Shown: positions 35,605 through 45,305 of the stretch, one piece after another | Position numbering within the stretch: the first letter of the stretch is position 1 | Layout of the letters: each line of letters starts with the position of its first letter | NCBI GenBank assembly: GCA_017656425.1 | Contig: JACDNV010000013.1 | Coordinates: forward strand, 1 to 57,808 | Reading direction: 5' to 3' | From: Candidatus Neomarinimicrobiota bacterium | GTDB taxonomy: Bacteria; Fidelibacterota; UBA2242; B5-G15 | Length of the DNA stretch: 57,808 nucleotides | Position numbers and translations under genes: made by a program | The notes under the pieces: generated by a model | The model's input: only the letters and a program-made list of their open reading frames with translations | Databases searched by the model: none | What the model was told of the DNA's origin: nothing

Positions 35605-36976
35605 ATGGATATGAAAACTAAAAGGTGCAAAATACTACTTGTAAATCCATGGATCTCTGATTTTACCGCCTATGACTTATGGTCAAAACCCATCGGTTTA
35701 TTATATATTGCTAAATTTTTGATAAAATATGGTTATGAAGTAGAACTACTCGATCTAACTGACCGTGCCAGATGGGGCGGTTTAAAGGATAATAGATACA
35801 GTGATGGTAGAGGAAAATACTTTAAAACAATAATAGAAAAGCCCGAAGCCGTAAGGCATATACCGAGAAGATTTGGTCTTTATGGAGCAAGACCTGATGA
35901 TGTTATGAATTATTTAGGAAAAGCTGAAAAGCCGGATATAGTACTTATGACTTCAATTATGACATACTGGTACCATGGTATAATCTATACGGTTAATTTA
36001 TTAAAACAGTATTTTGGTAGTTTCAAATTAATTCTCGGTGGTATATATGCTACTCTTTGTCCAGAGCATGCGAAAAATGTAATAGTGCCGGATTTTCTTG
36101 TAGCACATTATGGTGAAAAAAAAAGCTTTGCAGATAATTGACAGTTTAACGAACGCTGAAAGAGATTATTCAAAAATACCTGAATTTGATGACAGTGGTA
36201 TGCTGCCATGGTTCTTATATAATAATATTGAATATGCCGTAATCCTAACATCTCGTGGATGCCCTTTCCATTGTTCTTATTGTGCTACTCGATTTCTAAA
36301 TACTGCATTTACCCGCAGGAATACTGAAGATGTAATTGAGGAGATTGTTTACATAAATAACCATTATGGAGTAAAAGATTTTGTCTTTTACGACGATGCG
36401 CTTTTATATAGAAAGAAAGAGCACATATTTCAAGTATTAAATGGATTAAATAAAAGGGGGATAAAGGTTCATTTTCATACTCCAAACGGATTGTTTGTCA
36501 GGGAGATTGACCAAGAAACAGCTGAGTTGATGAAAGAAAGTGGATTCAAAACAATAAGATTGAGCGTGGAGACAGTTTCAGAAAAATTTTTACAAAAATC
36601 TTGTTATAAGATAAACCGAAATCTTGTTAAAGAGGCTATAGAAAATTTAAAAAAAGCGGGTTACAAAAATTCACGTATTGAGGTTTATTTGATGGTTGGT
36701 ATGCCGGGGCAAAAATTTGATGACGTAATCGAGAGCATAAAATTTATATCGGATCTCGGTGCAGTTTCTCGCCTATCATACTATTCACCCATTCCACATA
36801 CTAAGGATTGGGATATTATTCTGGAAAATACATCAATACCGCTCAATGATGACCCAATATACACAAATAACACTGTCTACCCATACTATAATAATGATTT
36901 AACCTGGCAAGAAATAGATCAATTAAAACTGATAGCTAACGAATTAAATAAAAAAGCCATTGAGAGTGAGGTATAG
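35605..36976 (+). CDS. B12-binding radical SAM protein, split by a frameshift at an A9 run
   Basis: Two frames make one protein. The first (35605-36141) has the cobalamin-binding Rossmann fold: ILLVNPWISDF, KPIGLLYIAKFL and ILGGIYATLCPEHA. The second (to 36976) holds the radical SAM core: TSRGCPFHCSYCATRFLN (CxxxCxxC), then FVFYDDAL and RLSVETVSEKFL. The join falls in nine consecutive A (36116-36124) right after HYGE; eight A would read HYGEKKALQIIDSL, as in GEGEKAL-type joints of the family. So the sequence is either truncated by a +1 indel, an error, or expressed by slippage on the A run. Product and substrate unknown; DUF4416 follows after 2 bp. Confidence 0.8.
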
Positions 36977-36978
36977 CT

Positions 36979-37533
36979 ATGGCAAAAATAAAAGAGTCCC
37001 CTTTTGCTCATCCATTTTTCGCAATAATGTATAACAAAGTTGAAGATTTTAATAAAACAGTTTCCAAAGTAAAATCTAAATATGGTGAGATACTTGCGAT
37101 TGGTGATGAATTCAAAGTCATTGATTTTACTGATTATTATGTAAAAGAATTCGGTGAGAATTTAAAAAAGCGATTTATGATATTAAAAAATGCTGTGAAA
37201 ATAGATAATTACTATCGAACAAAAATATGGTCAAATGAGCTGGAGTATAACCTGTATGATGAATGGATAAGCGATAAAAGAATAATAAACCTTGATCCGG
37301 GCTACTTCACTCCCTCCAAACTCATCCTGTACTCAACTAAAAACTATTCCCATAGGATGTATATCAATGACGGTATATATGCTGAGGTAACACTTATATA
37401 CGAGCACAATGATTACAAATTTCTACCCTGGACATATCCGGACTATAAATGGGAAAAGAATATTCAATTTTTAAAAACATACAGGAATAAAATAGTCGAG
37501 ATGTCACGAGATAAAAATTATTCCATATATTAG
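36979..37533 (+). CDS. DUF4416 protein
   Basis: A 184-residue protein matching DUF4416: PFAHPFFAIMYN near the start, DFTDYYVKEFGENLKKRFM (residues 50-70), LDPGYFTPSKLILYSTKNYSHRMYI (about 115-140, the best conserved block) and FLPWTYPDYKWEKNIQF near the C-terminus. The family often lies beside B12-binding radical SAM genes; here it starts 2 bp after one. Biochemical role unknown. Its stop overlaps the stop of the convergent ABC gene within TTAG. Confidence 0.85.
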   Translation: MAKIKESPFAHPFFAIMYNKVEDFNKTVSKVKSKYGEILAIGDEFKVIDFTDYYVKEFGENLKKRFMILKNAVKIDNYYRTKIWSNELEYNLYDEWISDKRIINLDPGYFTPSKLILYSTKNYSHRMYINDGIYAEVTLIYEHNDYKFLPWTYPDYKWEKNIQFLKTYRNKIVEMSRDKNYSIY

Positions 37534-38306
37534 TAAACATTATCCGGATTAATTAAAGATAACAGCTTGGATATATAAAGATTATCTGTGCTATTTAAAA
37601 CATATTCCTTTTTACCTGATACTATAATCAGTCCATCCTCAATAATCGAAATATAATCTGAATATCTAAAAGCAAAACTTATATCATGTGTTACCATGAA
37701 TATCCCTGTATTTTCATTCAGCACAAGTTCTCGAAATGTATTTCCAATTATTTTTTTATCTGCATAATCAATCCCGGTTGTTGGTTCATCAGCAATAAGA
37801 AACTTAGGCCTTCTCGAAAGAGCAAGTATGAGCGAAAACTTTTGTGCCTGACCTCCAGATAATTCATAAGGATATTTTTTAAGAATTTCATTGTGGTTTT
37901 TAAAACCGAATTTGTCAAATAAAAATTCTACCCATTCGTTATTTCTATAATCAACAAGATCTTTTAAATGGTCCCCACATCTTAGAACTGGATTTAAAAA
38001 TCTCGAAGGTTCCTGAAAGGATATAGAAATATGACTGCCCCCTATTCTGGAAATCTCTTTTTCATCAAGCAATAGCAAATTAACAAAATTCCCATTGCAA
38101 TTAAAATTTATATTCCCTTTAATCTTATATCTTTTATCAAGTAATCTCGCTATTGCATGGCAAAGGGTTGTTTTTCCGCTTCCACTTTTCCCAAGCAAAG
38201 TTGTAATATATCCAGATTTTATTTTTAGTGATAAATCTTTAATAATTGGTAAATCTCTATCATTTAATCTAACATTTAGATTTTTTATCTTTATTTCACA
38301 ATTCAC
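37530..38306 (-). CDS. ABC transporter ATPase (oligopeptide type, OppD-like)
   Basis: A 258-residue ATPase, start chosen at GTG 38306 since AAGGA lies 8 bp upstream and translation then begins CEIKIKNLNVRL as in the family; a longer reading from 38366 has no ribosome site. Walker A LLGKSGSGKTT (about 36), Q-loop SFQEPSRFLNP (about 95), signature YELSGGQAQK (about 144), Walker B LIADEPTTGID (about 167) and switch His in VTHDISF. It energises the oligopeptide transporter encoded upstream. Overlaps the paired ATPase gene by 11 bp. Confidence 0.88.
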   Translation of the reverse strand: MNCEIKIKNLNVRLNDRDLPIIKDLSLKIKSGYITTLLGKSGSGKTTLCHAIARLLDKRYKIKGNINFNCNGNFVNLLLLDEKEISRIGGSHISISFQEPSRFLNPVLRCGDHLKDLVDYRNNEWVEFLFDKFGFKNHNEILKKYPYELSGGQAQKFSLILALSRRPKFLIADEPTTGIDYADKKIIGNTFRELVLNENTGIFMVTHDISFAFRYSDYISIIEDGLIIVSGKKEYVLNSTDNLYISKLLSLINPDNVY

Positions 38307-39033
38307 TGCCAAAATCCTTCTTAAATTCATCAATAGAGTAATGCTTTTTAATAGCACCATCTTCAATTTGAATAACCCTATTCGCCATTGCTATTATTGT
38401 AAATATATCATGAGTTATTAGAAGGTAACTAAGATTGTAGTCTATCCTGATACCATTCAATAGTCTTATCAGTTCTATCTTTGTGAAATGGTCCTGTGCA
38501 GTAAATGGCTCATCAAGAATCAACACATCTGGTTCAGATAAGAGAGCCCTTGCAATACAAACTCTCTGAAGCTGCCCGCCACTGAGTTGATAGGGACATT
38601 TATCAAGGTAATCTTTTTTGATAGAGAGTTTGATTAATATATTATGAAAATCTTTATCCATATTATTTTTGTATGCATCAAGAAGCTGTTTACCTATTTT
38701 CCTTGTAGGATGTAGAGACTGAAAAGGGTCCTGAAAAATTGGTTGTATTTTCCTCATTAGCGAGATACGTTTTTTGCCCCTGATTTGAAAAAGATTGTAA
38801 CCCTTAAAAAAAACATCACCCGATAACGGTCTTATATGACCAAGTATTATTTTCATTATAGTCGATTTTCCGGCAGCAAGCTTACCAAAGATTGCAAGGC
38901 ATTCTCCAGAGGATAGCTCAAAGGAAATATTATTAATAGCCTGAAAAAATTCCCTTCGAAAGATTCGACCTCTTCTCGGATAATATGCTGATAAATTATT
39001 TACCCTCAACAAGCTATCTTTGAATGAATCCAC
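38296..39033 (-). CDS. ABC transporter ATPase (oligopeptide type, OppF-like)
   Basis: A 245-residue ATPase. Start chosen at GTG 39033 because AGGAGG lies 6 bp upstream; the in-frame TTG at 39048 lacks a ribosome site. Walker A reads FGKLAAGKST, keeping the G-x4-GK(S/T) frame although Leu-Ala-Ala replaces the usual Ser-Gly. Q-loop PIFQDPFQSLHPTR, signature YQLSGGQLQR, Walker B ILDEPFTAQD and switch LLITHDIF are intact. It is the second ATPase of the Opp system and overlaps the permease gene by 20 bp. Confidence 0.88.
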   Translation of the reverse strand: MDSFKDSLLRVNNLSAYYPRRGRIFRREFFQAINNISFELSSGECLAIFGKLAAGKSTIMKIILGHIRPLSGDVFFKGYNLFQIRGKKRISLMRKIQPIFQDPFQSLHPTRKIGKQLLDAYKNNMDKDFHNILIKLSIKKDYLDKCPYQLSGGQLQRVCIARALLSEPDVLILDEPFTAQDHFTKIELIRLLNGIRIDYNLSYLLITHDIFTIIAMANRVIQIEDGAIKKHYSIDEFKKDFGSEL

Positions 39034-39826
39034 CAATTTCCTCCTCAAGATTATCAGAAATTTGAGAAAGGGAAATATTAATTAGCAAAATAGTTATACC
39101 TGTAAAAATAGTAATCCAGAATGTATTAACAGGATCAATAAGAGTTTGCCTTAATAACGTTCCAAGACTTGCCTCAGGTGATTGAAACCCAAGTCCAAGA
39201 AAACTTAAACTGACCTCGACAAGGATAAATGTTGCCAGATTAAGTGTGAAAGAAACCAATATCTTACCCCTGATTAATGGAAAAATATAGTTCATCAATA
39301 TCTTAATCCTATTCAGTCCAAGCGAAAGAACAGCTTTATAAAATAGTTTCTCTTTAATAATCTTAACTTCGCTCCTTATAACTCGAGCCGTATCCACCCA
39401 CGAAAAAAAACTTATAAACAGAAAGACTATATAGACCTTACCCCAAAAAATACTCGATAATAATAAAATTATAACTAATTTTGGGAAACCAAGAAGCATA
39501 TCTACAATTCGCATTATTATCTCATCAAACATTTTAGATGTAAAACCAGAAAGTAAGCCAAAAGTTGTTCCCAGAAAAACAGACATGAACGCAGCAAGAG
39601 CTGCAACTTTTAGCGTATTACCTGTTGCTCTTGCCAATCTCGCTAGTAAATCACGTCCATAAATATCAGTTCCAAGAGGATGTGTTTTTGATGGAGTAGA
39701 TAAGGTTTCAGATAAATTCTGTGTGTATGGACTCTTTTCATAAAAATAAGGAAATATAAAAACAAAAACTAAAATTATAGTTAAAATAGATATTTGGATC
39801 TTTAGCCTGGAGAAATTATTACTCAT
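39014..39826 (-). CDS. Oligopeptide ABC permease (OppC/DppC-like)
   Basis: A 270-residue inner-membrane permease with six hydrophobic segments. HPLGTDIYGRDLLARLARATGNTL (about residues 50-73) is the OppC-type N-terminal signature and SFLGLGFQSPEASLGTLL (about 208) the C-terminal one. The EAA-type loop with LGLNRIKILMNYIFP contacts the ATPases. ATG overlaps the upstream OppB gene by 8 bp. Part of the peptide/nickel ABC family; likely peptide uptake. Confidence 0.9.
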   Translation of the reverse strand: MSNNFSRLKIQISILTIILVFVFIFPYFYEKSPYTQNLSETLSTPSKTHPLGTDIYGRDLLARLARATGNTLKVAALAAFMSVFLGTTFGLLSGFTSKMFDEIIMRIVDMLLGFPKLVIILLLSSIFWGKVYIVFLFISFFSWVDTARVIRSEVKIIKEKLFYKAVLSLGLNRIKILMNYIFPLIRGKILVSFTLNLATFILVEVSLSFLGLGFQSPEASLGTLLRQTLIDPVNTFWITIFTGITILLINISLSQISDNLEEEIGGFIQR

Positions 39827-40787
39827 TCAAACCTACTCTTGGATCTATTTTGTACAAAATAATATCAATAAAAAAGTTAATCATAATCACAGCCATGAAA
39901 ACGATTGTTGTTATAGCCATAATTACTGGATAATCTCTCGACAAAGCTGAGGAGACCAGTAATCTACCCATGCCAGGCAGGGAAAAAACCACCTCAACTG
40001 TAACAGCACCGCCTATAATAAATGGAGTAGCAGTGCCAATTAAATTAATAATTGGAATCAAAGCATTTTTAAAACAATATTTAAAAAGTATTCTCTTTCT
40101 GTTTATACCTCTTCCAAGGGCACCTACTACAAATGATGAAGAAAGCGATTTGATCATCGATTCGCGAGTGTATTTTGCAAAAACTGCCATGATGGAGAGT
40201 CCAAGTGACAAAATGGGTAAGGTAGCATGATATAAGTAATCCATAGTTCTCTCTAATACGTTCAATTGGTCATGATAAAGGCTTTTTAACTGTGATGATG
40301 GAAATAATCCTAATGTATATGAAAATATTAATGATAATAGTACCCCGGTCCAGAATGAAGGAAGACTATAAAAAACTATAACGAATATGTTAGATAGTTT
40401 ATCAAAAATAGTATTTTTTCTAACTGCACTAAAGACTCCTAGTATACACCCAATAACAGTACCAAAAACTAGTCCTGATGTAGTGATAAAAATTGTCGGG
40501 AGTAAAGCATTTTTAATCAGTAAAATAACAGGCTTAGAATAAACAAGTGAGTACCCAAAATCTAACTTAAACAGATTTAAGATCCAGTTGAAATATTGTA
40601 TAATTAAGGGTTTATTCAATCCAAATGTCTCAACTAAATGTTGTTTCACTTCTTCCGGTAAATATGGATTCACATAATTGGAAACGGGATCACCCGGAAT
40701 AATGTGTATTATAAAAAATACAACTGTTATTCCCGAGAAAAATATTATTATGGAAATAAGGAGTCGCCGAAGAAAATAGGCGACCAT
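39819..40787 (-). CDS. Oligopeptide ABC permease (OppB/DppB-like)
   Basis: A 322-residue permease. RRLLISIIIFFSGITVVFFIIHIIPGDP at the N-terminus (motif PGDP), NPYLPEEVKQHLVETFGLNKPLIIQYFNW and LFSPTTLP-like LPILSLGLSI, then an EAA loop with GRGINRKRILFKYCFKNALIP (about residue 225) and VTVEVVFSLPGMGRL (about 270) are the OppB landmarks. Six helices. Start ATG shares TAATG with the stop of the binding-protein gene. Confidence 0.9.
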   Translation of the reverse strand: MVAYFLRRLLISIIIFFSGITVVFFIIHIIPGDPVSNYVNPYLPEEVKQHLVETFGLNKPLIIQYFNWILNLFKLDFGYSLVYSKPVILLIKNALLPTIFITTSGLVFGTVIGCILGVFSAVRKNTIFDKLSNIFVIVFYSLPSFWTGVLLSLIFSYTLGLFPSSQLKSLYHDQLNVLERTMDYLYHATLPILSLGLSIMAVFAKYTRESMIKSLSSSFVVGALGRGINRKRILFKYCFKNALIPIINLIGTATPFIIGGAVTVEVVFSLPGMGRLLVSSALSRDYPVIMAITTIVFMAVIMINFFIDIILYKIDPRVGLNE

Positions 40788-42514
40788 TAAAATCTATCCC
40801 TTTTTAATCTTTCTCCAACAGGTATCCACCAATCTTCAATATTTATAATTGCTCCACGAACATCAAATTTTGTGTTCTTATACCTTTTATCAATAGCTAT
40901 ACATTGATATTCGTAATATAACCACGTGTATGGTAGCTCATAGGAAAGTTTCCGAGATATTTTATTCCAGTATTTTTGTGATTCCTCGTAACTCATTGCA
41001 CTAAGCGCCATATCTTCAAGATAATCATATTCTTTAGAAAAATAACCCGTAAAGTGAAATGGGAAAAAAAATGTTTTACTGTGAAATAAAGGTGTTAAAT
41101 ATACTTTTAATCCCACACCCCATCCTATAAGGGCAGCATCATACTGTCTGGTTGGCAAAATATATCCAAATAGATATGCAGGTTCTACAATTTTCGGGAT
41201 TACCTTGACACCTATTCTGGACAATTGATCCTGTATAATAGTAACCGCCTGTTCACGATTGGTATTCCCCGCATTTGTGTATATTTCAAAAGAAAACTCT
41301 AAATCTCCCTTCTCAAGAACATTATCTCCATCCTCATCAATCCAACCTTCTTCTTTCAGAATTTCCTTTGCTTTCTCTGGATTATATTCCCATTTATATA
41401 CTGCAGTATCATTGTAAACAGGCCAGATGGGCGGTATAGGTCCATCAATTGCTCTTGCCAGTCCCTTTAACACTACCTTTCGAATTTCCTCTCTATTGAT
41501 TGCCATTGTTAATGCTGCTCTTACTCTTTGACTTGAAAATAGTCTATGGGGTTCTAAATCACCTATTTTTTTGATGTCCTTTTTATTATTTTCATTGAAA
41601 ACTGTAATATAAGAATCAGGTTCATATAAATTCCAGCCAATAAAATCATATCTTCTACCAAGAATACGCCTTAATTTAATATGCGACCTTTTATTTATGG
41701 ATAATTTTTCAAGCATTACATAATATCCCTGGCTAAGGTAATATGCCATATCAATTTCTCTATTTCTCAACTCGTTAAAAATAGTTCGTTCATCTGGCAA
41801 AATTTTGAAAATGACCTTATCTAGATAAGGTTTATTCTCTTCATAGTAATTCTGATTTCTAACAAGAGTGATTGATTGCTGGAAATCCCACCTTTTAAAT
41901 ACGAAAGGTCCAGTCCCGACTGGATTCTCACCAAATTTTGAATTCCTAATTTCAGAAGGAGTCATATCTTTTAATAGATGTTCAGGTACAATATAACCCT
42001 CTACAGCATCCATTAACATTGTGTTATATCTTTTTCTAAAATGATATATAACTGTAGAATCATCTGGAGCTTCTACACTTGCTATATAAGTTTTATAAGT
42101 AATACCATTCCAGCCTATTTCCGGATTGGTCTGCAGTTTATGAGTAAAAATAACATCCTTAGATGTAAACCTAACACTATCATGCCAGAAAACGTTTGTA
42201 TGAAGATGAAAAATAATACTTAAGCTATCTTTTGAAAACTCCCAGCTTTTTGCAAGCCGTGGATGAAAAGTTCTTAAATCTTCATTTATATCAGCAAGTT
42301 TATTAAAAATTAGAGATATAATGTCATAGGATAACTGGGAAACTGCTAATAATGGATTTAGGGTCTCAGGGTCTGTCCTGATCCCAATTATTACGCTACC
42401 ACCCTGCTGAGGTGCGGTCTTTTTCTCCTTTTCTAAGATTTGCTTTCTGTGGCATGAACTAACCAGTGTGATTATCAGTAGTAGAAGCAGACTTATTTTT
42501 AGATTTTTTTTCAC
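40787..42514 (-). CDS. Oligopeptide-binding lipoprotein (OppA/DppA-like)
   Basis: A 575-residue family 5 solute-binding lipoprotein. GTG start at 42514; the signal ends in lipobox LVSSC (Cys about 21). Then GGSVIIGIRTDPETLNPL, YDIISLIFNKL, FWHDSVRFTSKDVIFT (about 115), GTGPFVFKRWD (about 195) and ERTIFNELRNREIDMAY in the expected order. It captures peptides in the periplasm for OppBC. It begins 56 bp inside the 3' end of the hybrid kinase gene, an unusual overlap; no better internal start would keep the signal peptide. Confidence 0.88.
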   Translation of the reverse strand: MKKNLKISLLLLLIITLVSSCHRKQILEKEKKTAPQQGGSVIIGIRTDPETLNPLLAVSQLSYDIISLIFNKLADINEDLRTFHPRLAKSWEFSKDSLSIIFHLHTNVFWHDSVRFTSKDVIFTHKLQTNPEIGWNGITYKTYIASVEAPDDSTVIYHFRKRYNTMLMDAVEGYIVPEHLLKDMTPSEIRNSKFGENPVGTGPFVFKRWDFQQSITLVRNQNYYEENKPYLDKVIFKILPDERTIFNELRNREIDMAYYLSQGYYVMLEKLSINKRSHIKLRRILGRRYDFIGWNLYEPDSYITVFNENNKKDIKKIGDLEPHRLFSSQRVRAALTMAINREEIRKVVLKGLARAIDGPIPPIWPVYNDTAVYKWEYNPEKAKEILKEEGWIDEDGDNVLEKGDLEFSFEIYTNAGNTNREQAVTIIQDQLSRIGVKVIPKIVEPAYLFGYILPTRQYDAALIGWGVGLKVYLTPLFHSKTFFFPFHFTGYFSKEYDYLEDMALSAMSYEESQKYWNKISRKLSYELPYTWLYYEYQCIAIDKRYKNTKFDVRGAIINIEDWWIPVGERLKRDRF

Positions 42515-44006
42515 TCTTTTCTCTTATCCTCTGAACCACCTTCCTTGACGATTCACTAATCACAGATACTAAATTATCGATTGAAAATGGTTTTCTCAAT
42601 ACATAATCGGCATAATCAGTAACTTTTTTATCATCTTCTTCCTTAATATTCCATCCAGTTAATAAAATGACAGTGGTATTTTTATTGATTGATTTTATTT
42701 TTCTTGCGACATCAAAGCCTGACATTACAGGCATCCCAAGATCCGTCAGGACTACGTCATACTGCTCATTTTTAAACTCTTCGATTGCCTCCTTTGGATT
42801 TTGAAAAGTAGCGACATTGTGTCCAAATTCCAGCAATATATCCCTAATAACCTCAAGAATATATTCTTCGTCATCAATTGCCATTACGTTCAGGGGGATG
42901 GTCTCTACCTTTTCTTCTTTTACTATTTTTTCCCTTTCAGTTTTCTTTCCAGTCGGAAGTGTTAAAATTATGGTAGTGCCTTTACCAACCTCACTTTCTA
43001 TTTCGATCATTCCGTTATGACTTCTTATAATACCATATACCTCGCTCATGCCAAGTCCAGTACCCGCATGTCCTTTTGTGGTAAAGAAAGGATCAAAAAT
43101 CTTTTCCTTGACTTCATCGGACATCCCCACACCTGTATCTCTAATATAAATCTTAACAATATTGTTAAAATCTTCTGCCCTTATCTCAATAATACCCCCC
43201 TCTGGCATCGCATCAACTGCATTGAAAATAATATTTGTAAAGGCGTTCCTGAGGTCTGATTCATCACCGATTACATGTATTTCATCACTCATCTCAATTA
43301 CTGGCTCAATTATCATTCCTTTTTTATCTGCCAGCTCCTTCCATTTCGGTCGAGTCATCTCTATTACATCAGTTACCAGTTCTTTTAAATTAATTGTTTT
43401 GAATTCTTTTGACTTCCTTGTTCTGGAGAATTCCTGAATTTTTGCCACTTTTGATGCCCCATCGAGAGCTGATTTTTCAATCATATTAATTTGTTTTAAC
43501 AGATTCTTGTCTTTAACAGTTCTTTTCAATAACTGTATCCTTCCAAGGACTCCAGTCAATACATTGTTAAAATCGTGGGCAACACCAGAGCTTATCTGAC
43601 CGAGGGCAATGAGTTTTTTGGCAAGATATGATTTATTTTCTATTTCTAATGTTGTAGTGACATTTCTTGTAACAATAATGAAACCAACAAGTAATCCATT
43701 ATCATCAGTAATTGGGTACGTTCTTTCCTCAAAATGCTCGCCTATCTTTTCATCATAAAAAGTTATAGAAACCACCTTGCCAGTTTCATAAGAAGCAAAC
43801 AAAGGACAATCAACACACGGACTTTCACGACGATGAAAAATCTCATAGCACTTTTTACCCTGGATTGATAATCCCATACCAAAAACAACTGTAGCGGACC
43901 TATTTGCCTCAACAATGTATAAATCCATATCCACAAGAGCTATCTGATCAAAAGTCTTATCAAAGATAAATTTATATTTATCTGCTACACTTTCCAGATA
44001 CTCCAT
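42459..44006 (-). CDS. Hybrid sensor histidine kinase (PAS-HisKA-HATPase-REC)
   Basis: A 515-residue soluble hybrid kinase. PAS domain about residues 1-110, containing KKCYEIFHRRESPCVDCPL, a Cys-rich loop seen in a subset of PAS sensors and possibly redox- or metal-sensitive. HisKA with GVAHDFNNVLTGVLGR (His about 143), HATPase N-box NIIFNAVDAMPEGG, G1 RDTGVGMSDE, F-box FDPFFTTK, G2 GTGLGMS. The receiver domain (about 372-490) has IDDEEY, phospho-acceptor Asp in LTDLGMP, and LRKPFS. It has no DNA-binding output domain. The Ser/Lys-rich tail overlaps the peptide-binding gene by 56 bp; its ligand is unknown. Confidence 0.9.
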   Translation of the reverse strand: MEYLESVADKYKFIFDKTFDQIALVDMDLYIVEANRSATVVFGMGLSIQGKKCYEIFHRRESPCVDCPLFASYETGKVVSITFYDEKIGEHFEERTYPITDDNGLLVGFIIVTRNVTTTLEIENKSYLAKKLIALGQISSGVAHDFNNVLTGVLGRIQLLKRTVKDKNLLKQINMIEKSALDGASKVAKIQEFSRTRKSKEFKTINLKELVTDVIEMTRPKWKELADKKGMIIEPVIEMSDEIHVIGDESDLRNAFTNIIFNAVDAMPEGGIIEIRAEDFNNIVKIYIRDTGVGMSDEVKEKIFDPFFTTKGHAGTGLGMSEVYGIIRSHNGMIEIESEVGKGTTIILTLPTGKKTEREKIVKEEKVETIPLNVMAIDDEEYILEVIRDILLEFGHNVATFQNPKEAIEEFKNEQYDVVLTDLGMPVMSGFDVARKIKSINKNTTVILLTGWNIKEEDDKKVTDYADYVLRKPFSIDNLVSVISESSRKVVQRIREKSEKKSKNKSASTTDNHTG

Positions 44007-44069
44007 ACGAAATATAAGTTAATAAATAATTTGTATTTTAAAATAGTTAATTTTAGAGCAAAGGGGTAA

Positions 44070-45299
44070 TTATAGGAGTTTATTTAATTCTTCAATTCTC
44101 TTGTCGGCAAATATTTCCTTGTAATTTTTTATTGCAAGCTCTTTATACTTCTCTTTATTTTCCTCATCACCCATTTTTTTGTATAATTTTGCAAACTCGA
44201 CGTAAGTTTCTGCAAGATCATAATATTTTTCGTATTCCATATTTATATTTTCAGCAGTATTCAGGAAGGAGAGGGACATCTCATAGTCCCCTTCCTCCCT
44301 TTTTATTATCCCCATTATCCTGTAGACATCCGCAATATGAGGTCTATTATTGATCTGGCTATAAATAGCGAAGGAAGTCATAACCAATGCAGTAGCCTCG
44401 CTAAGTTTACCGAGATTTACAAGCATTTCAGCTTTTAAGGATAAAGCAAGAGCTTTTAGTAATTTGTTTTTAATTTTACCTGCTATCGATATTGATTCGC
44501 CAAGTAACTCTGCTACAATTTTATAATCCTGATTTTTCAGATGAACTAAAGCGAGATTGTAGTATAGCAATCCTTTTGTAAGATGGACATCAGATAAACT
44601 ACTAATTAGTTTTTTAGATTCATTATAATAATTTAATGCTTCATCCCAATATCCACGTATAACATTTACATTGCCTAAATTTGTCATTATACCAGCATAT
44701 GATCTTATATACCTTTCATCATCTTTATTAAGATCCTTCAGTAACATTAACGCTTCCTGAGCTAACCTTTCACCTTCATATATTTTACCCATTTCTATAT
44801 TAACAATTGCCTGAGCATTCACTTGTCTTACTATGCCTAATCTATCATCAATTTTTCTGCATATTTTAAGAGCATTTTTAAAATAGCTTAGCGATTTTTC
44901 TAAATCATTTACCCAAAAATATGCTTGACCACATTTATTAAATATATCAGCAATTTCCTTTTCTTCAAAGTGGGATTTATATTTTTCCAACAGTAGCTCA
45001 TATAGTAATATAGAGTTTTTATACTCAGAATGCATCAGAGATATATCGCCTATTTCCAAAAGTATCTTAGCGAGCTTTGGAACTTCAACTTTGTTCAGAA
45101 TATTATAGTATATCAAATCAAAGTCAATAGAACGTCTTACAGAAGTTATCAGTTCACTTTTATCAAATAGGTCACTATTCCACACATTATTTAAAAATTT
45201 CTCCCTCTCTTCACGAAGTGAATATATAATATTAAGGAATTCTTCCCCTAACTCTCGTTCAATTACTTCTTCTACTGCCGATATGTATTCTTCTTTCAT
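44070..45299 (-). CDS. TPR-repeat protein
   Basis: A 409-residue protein without signal peptide, made of tandem 34-40-residue helical repeats. Examples are IADIFNKCGQAYFWVNDLEKSLSYFKNALKI (about 120-150), YAGIMTNLGNVNVIRGYWDEALNYYNES (about 205) and HIADVYRIMGIIKREEGDYEMSLSFLNTAEN (about 320). The pattern is like the TPR domains of Rap/AfsR-type signalling proteins. It lies 63 bp upstream of the hybrid kinase in the same direction, so it may be a signalling partner. Function unknown. Confidence 0.75.
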   Translation of the reverse strand: MKEEYISAVEEVIERELGEEFLNIIYSLREEREKFLNNVWNSDLFDKSELITSVRRSIDFDLIYYNILNKVEVPKLAKILLEIGDISLMHSEYKNSILLYELLLEKYKSHFEEKEIADIFNKCGQAYFWVNDLEKSLSYFKNALKICRKIDDRLGIVRQVNAQAIVNIEMGKIYEGERLAQEALMLLKDLNKDDERYIRSYAGIMTNLGNVNVIRGYWDEALNYYNESKKLISSLSDVHLTKGLLYYNLALVHLKNQDYKIVAELLGESISIAGKIKNKLLKALALSLKAEMLVNLGKLSEATALVMTSFAIYSQINNRPHIADVYRIMGIIKREEGDYEMSLSFLNTAENINMEYEKYYDLAETYVEFAKLYKKMGDEENKEKYKELAIKNYKEIFADKRIEELNKLL

Positions 45300-45305
45300 C
45301 TTACT

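Noticed and set aside
39970-40230. Plus-strand open frame opposite the OppB permease gene
   Set aside because: Shadow of a well-supported permease on the other strand; no ribosome site or family resemblance.
42817-43437. Several plus-strand open frames opposite the histidine kinase
   Set aside because: They mirror the conserved kinase and receiver coding sequence and have no recognisable features.
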